From: Pseudomonas fluorescens
GTDB taxonomy: Bacteria; Pseudomonadota; Gammaproteobacteria; Pseudomonadales; Pseudomonadaceae
Direction of reading: 5' to 3'
Assembly: GCF_018614775.1 (NCBI RefSeq)
Contig: NZ_JAGGOF010000002.1
Coordinates: 62,001-126,000, forward strand
Length of the DNA stretch: 64,000 nt
Below, piece after piece: positions 36,590-46,021 of this stretch. Each line of letters starts with the position of its first letter. The stretch's first letter is position 1. Under the pieces are notes generated by a model. The model ran no database searches. It worked only from the letters and a program-made list of their open reading frames with translations, and was not told where the DNA came from. Both the position numbers and the translations under genes were made by a program.

Positions 36590-37879
36590 CTATTCCTCGT
36601 CCTTGATGGTTATGGCGGCAGGCGAATTGGCGAATTTGAACAGGTAGGAAAAGTCGGCCTTGTAGGGGTTTTTGACCGGTGTCGCCATGGAGTGGCAGTT
36701 CATGCAGCTGCTGTTGGGCTGGATATAGCTTTCCATGGTCACGTTGGCCGAGAGCGCCGGGGTCGGCTGGCCCAGGGGATTGCTGGGGTTGTCCGGCATC
36801 AGCGGGCGCTGGGTGGTGATGAGTTGGTAATACTTCAGCACGCTGTTGCGCAGGTCCGGGTCGCTGCGGTAGCGGGCGTTGACCTCCTGGGTGACTCCGG
36901 CAATCGGCGTGACCCGGTTCAGCGGGTTCGGCGTCTGGAAAGTGGTGCCGGGCTTGGGCACGCAGACCAGGTGGCCGCCTTGGGTCTGCCAGTCGCAGGG
37001 GGACTGGTTGAGACTGGCGGCGGGGGTGCTGGCGTTGAAGTAGGAATAGGCTGTGCCCGTTGCCGGCTGATCGACCCACTGACCGTGCTCCAGCGTTTTG
37101 GGCGCAACGTTGTCGATCTGCTCGAAGGTTGACCAGATCCACTGCGGATAACCGTTCACCTTGGTGATCAGGTGCAGGCCCACCAGGCCCAGGTAGGCTT
37201 CGGTGACACCGTTACGCTGGCCCTGGTCATCGAAGGTGGCGACGCGGGCGAACTGGGTCAGGTAGTGGCTGGCATTGTCATTGGACGTGAGGATGCGCCA
37301 GCTCGACTTGACCTCGATGACGCCGTTGGGGAAGTTGATGTTACTGGCCTTGGAGACGATATTGGCGTTGTAGAACTGGTTGTTGACGATGTAGTCGTAG
37401 GAGGTCTCGTTGGCCGAGATGTCGTAGTAGGTCGGGTTGCCGGCCTGGTCGATCAGCCAGCCGCCGACGGCCTGGTCGACGGCATTCACCTGGGTGCTGT
37501 TCTTCAGCGCGGCGATGTTGATGATGCCCAGGCTCTTGGCCGCCTGCGGGGTATTCCAGGGGCCCGGGTCGGCCCCTTGTGGCAGAAAGATTTCCGCCAC
37601 GGTCTTGTAGGTTTGCCAGACGGTGTAGCCGGGGTCCCCAGGCTGTTTGCTGCAATCGGGATCACCGCGCTGCCCATTCTGCGCGGGCCAGTTCAAGGCG
37701 ATGAACAACTGCCAGCTGTACTGATCGAACAGGTCCTGGCTGGCGTTGGCGGCGGGTGCCGTGGTCGGGGGTTGGCAATTCAGGCTGGTCTGTGTCGGTG
37801 TGTTCCGGGCCTGGGTTTGATCCAGCGCCAGGGCCGGCAAACTGGCGAGCCCCAGCAACAGCATGGTGAACGTTTTCAT
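36590..37879 (-). CDS. Secreted protein with single c-type heme site, paralog of the gene at 41318
   Basis: 429 aa with signal peptide (MKTFTMLLLGLASLPALA). A single CxxCH (CMNCH, residues 392-396) lies near the C-terminus, so one covalent heme is expected in the periplasm. Motifs shared with the 380-aa paralog are SWQLFIALNWPAQ, EVKSSWRIL, and GLHLITKVNGYPQWIWSTFE. These aromatic motifs are typical of an uncharacterised cytochrome-like family. It is paired with the 604-aa gene (three bases apart). Confidence 0.75.
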   Translation of the reverse strand: MKTFTMLLLGLASLPALALDQTQARNTPTQTSLNCQPPTTAPAANASQDLFDQYSWQLFIALNWPAQNGQRGDPDCSKQPGDPGYTVWQTYKTVAEIFLPQGADPGPWNTPQAAKSLGIINIAALKNSTQVNAVDQAVGGWLIDQAGNPTYYDISANETSYDYIVNNQFYNANIVSKASNINFPNGVIEVKSSWRILTSNDNASHYLTQFARVATFDDQGQRNGVTEAYLGLVGLHLITKVNGYPQWIWSTFEQIDNVAPKTLEHGQWVDQPATGTAYSYFNASTPAASLNQSPCDWQTQGGHLVCVPKPGTTFQTPNPLNRVTPIAGVTQEVNARYRSDPDLRNSVLKYYQLITTQRPLMPDNPSNPLGQPTPALSANVTMESYIQPNSSCMNCHSMATPVKNPYKADFSYLFKFANSPAAITIKDEE

Positions 37880-37908
37880 GGCAATCCTTCGTCTTGAGTC
37901 GATTCACT

Positions 37909-37934
37909 GTGGGAAGGAGCAAGCTCCCTCCCAC
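37909..37934. repeat. Short REP-like palindrome inside the operon
   Basis: GTGGGAAGGAGC-AA-GCTCCCTCCCAC, a 12-bp stem with one mismatch, between the genes at 36590 and 37964. It may reduce read-through or protect the upstream mRNA. Confidence 0.7.
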
Positions 37935-37963
37935 ACACTCATTCCAAATCCATAAATGAATCG

Positions 37964-38887
37964 TCAGGGTTTGCGCTGCATCAGTTTGTTCCACTGGGCT
38001 TTTTGGCCGTTGCTCTGTGAAGCCGGTGGCTCGAACAGCTGGCAGGGCGGTGGATTGGACGGGCACATCGCGGCGACCTGTGCCCAGGTCTGGGCCGGAT
38101 CAGGCTTGGCGATACGGAAGTGGGTGTAGTTCTGGCTGACAATCGGTGCGTTGGCGACGCTGGTGTCACCGGAGAAATAGAACGACTGCGCAGGCCGGTA
38201 GGGTGGTTGGCCAGCCATCTTCTTGTAGAAGGCGTAGCCGAACAGGATCGGCCCTTGCGGCGAGTCGAGGTCCAGGGCGTAGGCCTGCACGCTGCCGTCG
38301 AGGTTCTTGCTGCGCTCGGCGCTGTAGGGCAAATGCTGGATGAAGTCTTGCCTTGGCGGATGATTCATCGGCGAGAACATGCAGCAGGCCGGCATGTCCT
38401 TGGGGCGGTCCTGCGGGTAGGTCAGGAAGTACGCCTTGTTGCCCAGGGACACGAAGGAGCAGGTGTAGTTGTTGTTCTTGATCGGGAAAATCGGCAGGCA
38501 GTATTTCTCGTAGTGCTCCATCATCGCGCCGAAGCCGTCGCCATCCGGTGGGATGTAGGTGGTGTCGTAGTAGCTTGTCCCGCGGGAGACGGTGTAGTCC
38601 GCCGGGCTGAGGGTAGTGGGTGGATTGCTGTAGGGCGGCGGGTTCTTCTCGTAGTTGTGCATCACCCGGTACATGGTCCAGTCACTGATCCAGAACGCCG
38701 GGAAAAACGGATCGGACGGGTCGCCCGGCGCGCGTTTGGCGATGCAGTTGCCGTTCTGTTCGTTGCAGCCTTCGGTGTTGTGCACCCCCATGGTGAAGTA
38801 CACGGCGCCGCTGTCCTGCTGGGCTAAAACGCAAGGGCTGAGCAGCAGGGTCAGCAGCAACAGCCGTTTCAAAATGCTGGCTTTCAT
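37964..38887 (-). CDS. Cys-rich secreted protein of unknown function
   Basis: 307 aa with signal peptide (MKASILKRLLLLTLLLSPCVLA). The mature part has about eight Cys (EGCNEQNGNC, EKYCLPIF, YTCSFVS, PACCMFSP, AAMCPSNPPPC), suggesting disulfides in the periplasm, and is rich in Tyr, Pro and Asn. It contains no CxxCH. I do not recognise the family. It lies between the two paralogous c-type/large-protein pairs. Confidence 0.7.
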   Translation of the reverse strand: MKASILKRLLLLTLLLSPCVLAQQDSGAVYFTMGVHNTEGCNEQNGNCIAKRAPGDPSDPFFPAFWISDWTMYRVMHNYEKNPPPYSNPPTTLSPADYTVSRGTSYYDTTYIPPDGDGFGAMMEHYEKYCLPIFPIKNNNYTCSFVSLGNKAYFLTYPQDRPKDMPACCMFSPMNHPPRQDFIQHLPYSAERSKNLDGSVQAYALDLDSPQGPILFGYAFYKKMAGQPPYRPAQSFYFSGDTSVANAPIVSQNYTHFRIAKPDPAQTWAQVAAMCPSNPPPCQLFEPPASQSNGQKAQWNKLMQRKP

Positions 38888-38946
38888 ATGTCACTCCTGT
38901 GAAATGCCGGGCGGCGGGTTCGCCACCCGGTGGTCCTGTGAAACCG

Positions 38947-41307
38947 TCAGAGGTCGCCGTAGTCGCTCATCTTCAGTGGCATGGGCGGGTAATTGCGCTT
39001 CACCAACGCCTTGGCCCACAGCTCCAGCACGGCGCGTCGGCTTTGCGACATGTCGCGGGTGATGGGCATCGAGAGCGTGCTCTCTTCCTGGTACTCCTTG
39101 CTGATCAGCACGATCAGCTGATCAACGGCGCCTTCGACCCGTGCCTGGGAGTTGAGCGGCATGTACTTGTTCATGATCGGGTACAGGTAATAGAACGATT
39201 GCAGCACGCGGGGGAAGATGAAGTTGTCCCAAAGCTCCTGGGGGGCGTTCGGATCCTTGTAGATGGCGTTCCATTTGTTGACGAAGTCCTGTTGCAGCTG
39301 CGGGTCCAAGGGCAGGACCCGCAGCGGGGCGAGGAAGTCGATGTAGGCCTGGGGCAGTTTGAAGCTGAAGGGGATGGTCGGGTCGCGTTGGTCTTCCTTC
39401 ACGAAAAAACGCAGCGTAGGGAAGCCCGGGGCAACCGCCCTGAAGCTCAGTTGAGCGATGCCCTTGGCGTCGGTCGTGGTAGTGACATAGGCGTAATCGA
39501 TCGGGCTGGACTGGCTGTTGTCCAGCGTCCCGGTGGTATAGATCGCCGCATCGAAGGCCAGGCACGGGCGCAGGTCGATGGCGATCGCGCTGCTCGGGCC
39601 ATGCAGGAACTGCTGATAGCCGATGGGTGTACCCGTTGGTGTCTCCACCGATTGCAGTGCGGTGAGCCGGCGACCACTGCCGGTCGCCAGGTAAGGGGAC
39701 ACCGGGGGAGCGTTCTCGAATCGCGGCAGGTTGGCGGTGTTCTTCGTGCGGTCTGCCGGGTTGTCATAGAACAGTGTGAAGTCGGCCGCATTGCTGAAGG
39801 CCAGGTAGTAGTCGCTGGTGGTGACCATGTAGGGGTTGTCATATTCCGCCACCCACAGCGTGGTGTTGGCAGCCGGCTGGCCATTTTTCTGCACCATGAT
39901 GTTCAGCGTCTTGTGGTCCCCCACATCGATGAACGTACCACTCTCGATCACTTCGGCGGTCCACACCTGCTGGGTGGCGGCAATCTTCGGCTCCTCTGGC
40001 GCCGGGCCCTGTTGGTGCAGCTCCAGCGGACCTGACTGCAAGGTGGCCTTGTCTGCGTCGCTCAGGGTGAAGTCCAGCAGGCCTGAGCGCAGGTCGAAGG
40101 CGGATTGTTGATACTGGTCGAAACCGAAACTCACCACCGGGGTGAACACCCCATTTTTGCGCGCCCCCAGTTGGTAGTCGCCGGCCTGGTATTTTTCGGC
40201 GGTCAGAATGGGGGCCTTGGGGTCTACCGGATAGAAAGGAAAGGTGTTCCCCAGGTCCAGCGACAGGGTGTTGCCGGTGATTTGTGCCGACGTTACGCCC
40301 AGCGTCATGGATTTCTCCTGGGTGCCTTGATACAGACTGACCGCTTCGGCGGGCACCAGGCGCGGCCCGGCGGGGGCAGTGGGGTATTCGTCGGCGAACC
40401 ACAGGCCCAGGGTCGCGGCGGTGCGGCTGTAGGCGGGGTTGAAGAAGATATCGGCGACGTTGTTCAGGCCCGCCTCGTACATCCTCTTCACGTTGTCCAT
40501 GGCCTCCGGGGTCGTCGAGTGGGTATCGATCGGTGGGAAGTCATTGAACACGCCGTTCCTGTCGTAACAGGTCAGGTACGTGGAGAACCTGAACATCAGG
40601 CCCTGGGCGTTCTGCTGCTTCATCTGCTGTTGAAGATTGTTCAGCAGCGACGAGTTGCCGATGACCCACTCCAGGCTGTCCTGGGTGAAACAGGTCTGCC
40701 AGGTGGTGGTGACATACGCCAGGCCGCCGAGGTTCGCCCACTTGAAGTTAAGGAAGCGGTCCAGCATGCGGTGCTGGCGATTGAGGGTCAGGCCGCAGGT
40801 AGCATCCCCCAGCACCAGTTTGTCGAAGTACAGCGCGGTGAAGGTGTTCTGCCACGGGCTGATATCCACGAAGCGGGCGGCGGAAGGCCCGGTGCTGCCA
40901 AAGGGATTGCCATTCAACTGGTAGCTCTTGCCGACCAGTGCATCCTGGGCGATGTAGGTGTTGGCTTGCAGCTCGCCGCCGATGATCAGCGATTGGGTCT
41001 GGTTGTAGTTCACCGTGCCGCAGGCATTGTCGCCGAACAGGTCCCATTCGGCGGGTATGAACGGGGGTCCGCCATTGGTGGGTACTTGCGTCACATAGGT
41101 CGGGAAGGTCTCCACGGGGCTGATCGCCCAGGGCATCAAGGTGGTGGGAGCGTTGTCCGGTGTGATGCCGTAGGTTTCCACAAACGGCCAGTTGATATCC
41201 ATCTTCACCGCGTCATAAAGCGGCAGCACGTCGTTATTGTTGGCCGTCGGCGGGTTCCAGAACATATGGCCGTTGAGGTAGATGCGCGGGAAATTCAATA
41301 CGCTCAT
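38947..41307 (-). CDS. Large unknown protein, paralog of the gene at 34772
   Basis: 786 aa, starting MSVLNFPRIYLNGHMFWNPP, with no signal peptide and no membrane helix. It has an N-terminal region shared with the 604-aa paralog, a longer middle with Ig-like beta segments (LNIMVQKNGQPAANTTLWVA, ISFRAVAPGFPTLRFFVKED-type), and a shared C-terminal helix block YPIMNKYMPLNSQ then MPITRDMSQSRRAVLELWA. No catalytic motif stands out. It starts 10 bp after the stop of the 380-aa heme protein. Function unknown. Confidence 0.75.
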   Translation of the reverse strand: MSVLNFPRIYLNGHMFWNPPTANNNDVLPLYDAVKMDINWPFVETYGITPDNAPTTLMPWAISPVETFPTYVTQVPTNGGPPFIPAEWDLFGDNACGTVNYNQTQSLIIGGELQANTYIAQDALVGKSYQLNGNPFGSTGPSAARFVDISPWQNTFTALYFDKLVLGDATCGLTLNRQHRMLDRFLNFKWANLGGLAYVTTTWQTCFTQDSLEWVIGNSSLLNNLQQQMKQQNAQGLMFRFSTYLTCYDRNGVFNDFPPIDTHSTTPEAMDNVKRMYEAGLNNVADIFFNPAYSRTAATLGLWFADEYPTAPAGPRLVPAEAVSLYQGTQEKSMTLGVTSAQITGNTLSLDLGNTFPFYPVDPKAPILTAEKYQAGDYQLGARKNGVFTPVVSFGFDQYQQSAFDLRSGLLDFTLSDADKATLQSGPLELHQQGPAPEEPKIAATQQVWTAEVIESGTFIDVGDHKTLNIMVQKNGQPAANTTLWVAEYDNPYMVTTSDYYLAFSNAADFTLFYDNPADRTKNTANLPRFENAPPVSPYLATGSGRRLTALQSVETPTGTPIGYQQFLHGPSSAIAIDLRPCLAFDAAIYTTGTLDNSQSSPIDYAYVTTTTDAKGIAQLSFRAVAPGFPTLRFFVKEDQRDPTIPFSFKLPQAYIDFLAPLRVLPLDPQLQQDFVNKWNAIYKDPNAPQELWDNFIFPRVLQSFYYLYPIMNKYMPLNSQARVEGAVDQLIVLISKEYQEESTLSMPITRDMSQSRRAVLELWAKALVKRNYPPMPLKMSDYGDL

Positions 41308-41317
41308 GTCATGCTCC

Positions 41318-42460
41318 TTAGCGTTGCCACTGGGCGCGTTTCAGCGACCAGACAAAGTCCAGTTTTTTGTAACCGGCGAAAGCCGAGTCCGGCAGCGGAG
41401 TGGTGGGGTAGGCGATGCCGCCTTGATGCGGAATGGCGAAATTGAAGTAACCCTTATCGGTCGAATAGGCGGCGGTGCCATGGCAGGCCAGGCACGACGA
41501 CGTGCTCTGGAACGCCGATTCCAGCTGTGAGTTGGCCAGCACCTGGGTGACGGGTTGGAACTCCACGCCGATCAGTTCGTACTTCGACAGGGTGGGGTTA
41601 CTGGCCTGGAACTGCGCATTGACCGGCTTGGCCGCCGGTGTCGGTCCGGTGGTGTTGGTCATCGGTTCGGCTTTTGGCGCATTGGTCACCGTGTACTTGC
41701 TGTTGTTGATGTTTTCGAAGGTGGTCCAGACCCAATTGGCGTTCAGCTTGTTGACCACGTGCAGGCCGCTCAGGGCGGCATAGCCGACCGCGTAGGTGCC
41801 GTCGCTCTGCTGGTAGTAAGCCTGGGCAATGTAGTAGCCATCGTTTTCCAGCGTCTGCTTGTAGGCCGTGTCCGTACCGATCCACAACCAGGCGGATTTC
41901 AACTCCCAGGCGGTGGACGGGAACACCAGGTTGTCCGGCAGCGCGGCCTGGCCATTCATGTTGTAGACCTGACGCTGCACGATGTAATCGAACGTGTCCT
42001 GGCCCATCAGCAATTGGAAGCGTACCGGGCTGCCTTTTTGGGACGCGGGCACGGCACCGCCCATTTGCAGGATCAGCCCGTCGACCTGTTGGGTGGCATT
42101 GAGGTTGTGCAGGGTCCGGGTCAGGTCCAGGCCTTCTGCCTGGGCTTGCTTGAGCACCGCGTCCGGCGGCGGCACCGACGCGCCGTAGGCGCCGGGAGGG
42201 GCGCCATTGGGCAGGTAGACCTGATCGGAGGGCTTCATGGTTTCCCACTCGAGGTTGGGGCTCCCGGTGGTGGCGGGCTGATTCAGGCAGACGAACCAGT
42301 TCCAGGCCATGGTCTCGGGACTCTTGGCAAACGCTGCCCGGGTCTGGTCGACGTTGGCGCCAAATTGCAGGAAATTGCTGCAATCGAAGCTGTTGGTGTT
42401 CTCAGCCTGAGCCAAACCGGCCACGGCACTGAGAACGGTTATGGATATGGCTCGCCGCAT
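41318..42460 (-). CDS. Secreted protein with single c-type heme site, paralog of the gene at 36590
   Basis: 380 aa with a signal peptide (MRRAISITVLSAVAGLAQA) and one CxxCH (CLACH, residues 323-327). It shares with its paralog the blocks ETMAWNWFVCLNQPA, TAWELKSAWLWIG and GLHVVNKLNANWVWTTFENI. A monoheme periplasmic redox or electron-transfer role is likely from the motif; no partner oxidase is visible. Its start overlaps the eboF 3' end by 22 bp, tying the extension genes to the ebo genes. Confidence 0.77.
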   Translation of the reverse strand: MRRAISITVLSAVAGLAQAENTNSFDCSNFLQFGANVDQTRAAFAKSPETMAWNWFVCLNQPATTGSPNLEWETMKPSDQVYLPNGAPPGAYGASVPPPDAVLKQAQAEGLDLTRTLHNLNATQQVDGLILQMGGAVPASQKGSPVRFQLLMGQDTFDYIVQRQVYNMNGQAALPDNLVFPSTAWELKSAWLWIGTDTAYKQTLENDGYYIAQAYYQQSDGTYAVGYAALSGLHVVNKLNANWVWTTFENINNSKYTVTNAPKAEPMTNTTGPTPAAKPVNAQFQASNPTLSKYELIGVEFQPVTQVLANSQLESAFQSTSSCLACHGTAAYSTDKGYFNFAIPHQGGIAYPTTPLPDSAFAGYKKLDFVWSLKRAQWQR

Positions 42461-43884
42461 GGAAGCTCCTTGGCATTGGCCGTGTCGGTATGAGGGTGCC
42501 CCAGGAAGTGTTCGAGGAGCAGTTGTTTCACGGCCGTGGCCGCCAGGTGCGGCGGCAATGGCAGATCACAATTGGTGATGAGCAGTGGCCCGGTCCGGGT
42601 GCTGCCGGGCAGGCGCCCATGGCTGCCGCGAACCAGCCTGGTGTCCAGCGGAATCAGGTCCATGTAGTAGCGCAAGCCGAGCTTCTTCTGAAGCAGGCGG
42701 CGCGCCACTTTCCATTGGGGGAAACGAATGGCCGGGTCGATGAACAGCTCCAGCGGGTCGTAGCCCGGCTTGCGATGGATGTCCACGGTGCGGGCAAAGT
42801 CGGGTGCCTTGCGCTCGTCGAACCAGTAGTAGTAATCGAACCAGAACCCCGGCTCGGCCACGGCCACCAGCTCGCCACTGCGTGGGTGATCCAGTTGCCA
42901 GGCCCGTTGTTCGATTTTATCCAGCACGCGCTCGATGCCGGGCTGGCGCTGCAACAGCGCCTTGACCCGAGGGATGTCTTGCGCTTGCTTCACGTAGACA
43001 TGCGCGATCTGGTGATCGGCCACGGCGAAGGCCGCGCTGGCCCCGGGGTCGAGCAGCTCCCAGCTCAGCGATTGGCGCACCTGCAACAGGCCTTCCGAGC
43101 GCAACAGGCGATTGATGGACACCGATTGCCGGACCGCTTCGATGCCGTATTCGGACAGCAGCATCACCGCCGCGCCCTGTTCCTGGGCGAAGGCCAGCAG
43201 ACGCCCCACTTCGCCGTCGATGGCCCGTACCTCGTCCGCAATCGATGGATGATCGGGCCCCAGCCGTTGCAGGCTGTAGTCGAGATGGGGCAGGTAGGTC
43301 AATTGCAAATCGGGCCGGTTCAGCTGGAACTCGGCGATGGCGCAATCAACGATCCAACGGCTTGACGCAATGCCGGCCGCCGGGCCCCAGAAGCTCGGGA
43401 AGGGGAATTTGCCGATCTGTTCCTCGATGCATTCGTGCAACGTGGCTGGCGCCGAATACAGGCCGAAGACTTTGCGCCCGTCGGCGGGGTAGTGAGGGCG
43501 TGGGGTGATGGCGGCGTCCACGTCCGCATACATGTTGTACCACCAGAACAACTGGCTGCAACGAAAGCCGGGGAGCTGGCGCTTGAGCACTTGCCAGACC
43601 TTTTCTCCCTGGATCAAGGCGTTGGGTTGCAGCCAGAAGCGGACTTCGGCCTGATCGCGAAAATACCAGCCGTTGCCCACGATGCCGTGCTCCGAAGGCG
43701 CCTGGCCGGTGAGGATCGAGGCCTGCACCGTCGATGTGACGGCCGGGAACATCGGTTGCAGGGTCGCCATCCGGGCGGTTTTCAGCAGGGCATTGATGTG
43801 CGGCGTCGCGTCCCCCAGCAGTGCCGGCGTCAGCCCCACTACGTTGATCAGCAGCAGCGGTTGACGCGGGCGATCAGCGGGCAT
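42439..43884 (-). CDS. Alkaline phosphatase/nucleotide pyrophosphatase family protein (EboF type)
   Basis: 481 aa, type I phosphodiesterase/nucleotide pyrophosphatase fold without a signal peptide. The nucleophile motif is FPAVTSTVQASILTGQAPSEHG (Thr in AVTST) and metal-ligand segments include YLPHLDYSLQRLGPDHP, LSEYGIE and DHQIAHVYVK. It belongs to the ebo gene set, where a phosphatase-like protein follows eboE. It overlaps the eboE stop by 11 bp. Confidence 0.82.
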   Translation of the reverse strand: MPADRPRQPLLLINVVGLTPALLGDATPHINALLKTARMATLQPMFPAVTSTVQASILTGQAPSEHGIVGNGWYFRDQAEVRFWLQPNALIQGEKVWQVLKRQLPGFRCSQLFWWYNMYADVDAAITPRPHYPADGRKVFGLYSAPATLHECIEEQIGKFPFPSFWGPAAGIASSRWIVDCAIAEFQLNRPDLQLTYLPHLDYSLQRLGPDHPSIADEVRAIDGEVGRLLAFAQEQGAAVMLLSEYGIEAVRQSVSINRLLRSEGLLQVRQSLSWELLDPGASAAFAVADHQIAHVYVKQAQDIPRVKALLQRQPGIERVLDKIEQRAWQLDHPRSGELVAVAEPGFWFDYYYWFDERKAPDFARTVDIHRKPGYDPLELFIDPAIRFPQWKVARRLLQKKLGLRYYMDLIPLDTRLVRGSHGRLPGSTRTGPLLITNCDLPLPPHLAATAVKQLLLEHFLGHPHTDTANAKELPCGEPYP

Positions 43885-45103
43885 TGGCGTACGCCTCCAG
43901 CGCTGGGACGTGCAGTAGCTGGTGCTGGTGCAGTTGCGCTTCGACCCAATGCAGTTCCGCCGTGATCCCCTGGAGTTGGGCGTGCTCGGTGGTGGGACGC
44001 AACGGCGCGGGCAGGACGCCCCAGCTATAGGTCTCCACCTCCAGGACGGGGCGAAAATCCCGGTGCTCGGCGAGGAAGTCGAAGGTCTGCGTCAGGGCGA
44101 CCTGACTGCCGCTGAGCTCGGGCAACAGCAAGTGTTCGCTGAACAAAGGAATGTGAAAGTGGATGCGCAGTTCGGGGTGTTGCCCCGGATTGTTCGCGCA
44201 TTCGTCGAGGGCGACGGGAAGGTCCGCCCAGGCCGATAGCCGGTCCTGCGCATCGCGCGCCTTCACTTGATGCAGGTAGGTGGTTTCGGCGAAGTCGCCC
44301 AAGGTCTTGAGCACGTGTTCACGCCGCTCGACATCTTGGGGCAGGCGGCAGATCAAGGCGTTGGACAGCTGGATCTTGCCCACGGGCACCCCGGCCTGAC
44401 GCAGCTTGTCCAGCGAGTGATAACAGTCTTCGAACATCACGGCCTGGTGGCAGACATCAAAACACAGCGCCAGATGATCGTGGTGCGGGTCGCTGGCTTG
44501 CAGGTGCTGGAAAAAGGCAATCGCCTGGTCGGTGTTTTCCAGCACGCAGTCCGGTTCCATCTCCAGGCAGAACACAATTTTCTTGCCCGTCTCCAGGTGC
44601 AGTCTCGCCAATGAAGCCGTGAGTTGACGCAACTGGTATTCGGCGCGCTCCTGCAACGTCGGGTTCCAGTTCGCGGCATAGCCCAGCGGCACGCTGGAGA
44701 TCACGCCCTGCTGACAATCCGGCGGCAAGGCCTGGGCGAGGATCCAGGCCAGGTTCAAGCTGTACGCCAGGCGTTTCTGATCGGCCCAACTGGGCAGATA
44801 GACCTCGGCTTTCACGGCGCCCTGATGAAATTGGCCGTAGGGAAAGCCGTTAAGCGAAGTCAGGCGTAGCCCACAGCGTTGCAGCAGGTTGAGAAAGTCC
44901 GTGCTAGCCGCTTTCTGTTGCAACTGCGCTGCGGCGAGGTCGCTGATCCACAGCCCGCTGTCCTGCTCCTGCAAGCCGCGCAGGCTTCGTACGCCCTGGA
45001 AATGCGCTTCGATGGAGGACCGGAGCCCGGCGAGGTCACGGGTCGGATGCACATTGCTGCAGTAACCGATCTGCCCGGCTGCCCAACCCGTGCCGGCCGT
45101 CAT
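43874..45103 (-). CDS. eboE: EboE, metabolite traffic protein (sugar-isomerase-like TIM barrel)
   Basis: 409 aa. The start ATG 45103 overlaps the eboB stop (ATGA). The N-terminus GYCSNVHPTRDLAGL, then LGLRLTSLNGFPYGQFH-type and CLEMEPDC...LCFDVCHQAVMFED segments, match the EboE family, an AP-endonuclease/xylose-isomerase-like barrel with putative metal residues. In Nostoc the ebo genes are needed to deliver a scytonemin precursor to the periplasm; the biochemical step of EboE is not known. Confidence 0.85.
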   Translation of the reverse strand: MTAGTGWAAGQIGYCSNVHPTRDLAGLRSSIEAHFQGVRSLRGLQEQDSGLWISDLAAAQLQQKAASTDFLNLLQRCGLRLTSLNGFPYGQFHQGAVKAEVYLPSWADQKRLAYSLNLAWILAQALPPDCQQGVISSVPLGYAANWNPTLQERAEYQLRQLTASLARLHLETGKKIVFCLEMEPDCVLENTDQAIAFFQHLQASDPHHDHLALCFDVCHQAVMFEDCYHSLDKLRQAGVPVGKIQLSNALICRLPQDVERREHVLKTLGDFAETTYLHQVKARDAQDRLSAWADLPVALDECANNPGQHPELRIHFHIPLFSEHLLLPELSGSQVALTQTFDFLAEHRDFRPVLEVETYSWGVLPAPLRPTTEHAQLQGITAELHWVEAQLHQHQLLHVPALEAYANAR

Positions 45104-45984
45104 TTGATCACCGGTTCCTGGCCCCGCAAGGCGGAGTTGTCCTGCCATTGGCGACGCTGGTCGATGGGCAGCGGGGTACTGACCAGGGTTTTATCCAGCT
45201 GGCCGCTCTGGCCGAAAAAGTCCACCGGATTATGGAACAGCACCTGCTCGACCTGGGTTTCACTGAAGCCGGCCGCCAGCATCGCCTGGCCCGTCTTGGG
45301 CACCTTGAGCGGGTCGCTGATGCCCCAGTCGGCGGCGCTGTTGACCACCATTTTCTCCGTGCCGTATTGCTGGAGCAGGGCGACCATGCGCTGTTCCGAC
45401 ATCTTGGTGTTGGGGTAGATGGAGTGGCCGCGCCAGCAATCGCTTTCCAGCACCAGCGGCAGGGTCAGTTCGTTGAGGTGGTCAATGATCACCAGATGCT
45501 CGGCAATCCCCACTTCACGGATCACCGCCAGGGTGCGCCTGGTGCCGCCGATCTTGTCGCGGTGCGGTGTGTGGACCAGCACCGGCAGGTTGAATTGCCT
45601 GGCGAGTTCCAACTGGGCGGCGAGGAAACGATCCTCTTCGGGGGTGATGTCGTCGTAGCCGATTTCGCCGACCGCCACGACGCCTTCCTTCACCAGGTAG
45701 CGCGGCAGAATCTCCAACACCTCATTGGCCACCGACAGATCATTGGCCTCTTTGGGGTTGAGACCGATGGTGCAGAAGTGATGGATGCCGAACATGCTGG
45801 CACGAAAGCGCTCCCAACCCAGCAAGGTGTCGAAGTAGTCGATGAAACTGCCGACACTGGTCCTGGCCTGGCCCTGCCAGAAGGCGGGTTCTATGACCCC
45901 GGTGATGCCGGCGGCCGCCATGTTCTGGTAGTCATCGGTGGTGCGGCTGACCATGTGGATGTGCGGGTCGAAATACTTGAGCAT
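45100..45984 (-). CDS. eboB: EboB, TatD-family metal-dependent hydrolase
   Basis: 294 aa. The TatD metal site starts DPHIHMVSRTTDDY (H8, H10), with VGEIGYDD, LVHTPHRDK and IIDHLNE as later ligand strands. It is part of the conserved ebo order. It starts 38 bp after eboA and overlaps eboE by four bases. Confidence 0.87.
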   Translation of the reverse strand: MLKYFDPHIHMVSRTTDDYQNMAAAGITGVIEPAFWQGQARTSVGSFIDYFDTLLGWERFRASMFGIHHFCTIGLNPKEANDLSVANEVLEILPRYLVKEGVVAVGEIGYDDITPEEDRFLAAQLELARQFNLPVLVHTPHRDKIGGTRRTLAVIREVGIAEHLVIIDHLNELTLPLVLESDCWRGHSIYPNTKMSEQRMVALLQQYGTEKMVVNSAADWGISDPLKVPKTGQAMLAAGFSETQVEQVLFHNPVDFFGQSGQLDKTLVSTPLPIDQRRQWQDNSALRGQEPVIK

Positions 45985-46021
45985 GGTGAATCCTCATCAG
46001 AAAAGGCGGGACCGTTGTGCA

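Noticed and set aside
35471-37132. 553-codon plus-strand frame opposite the 604-aa and heme-protein genes
   Set aside because: The minus-strand genes have paralogs, a signal peptide and CxxCH; the plus-strand product has none and spans a gene boundary.
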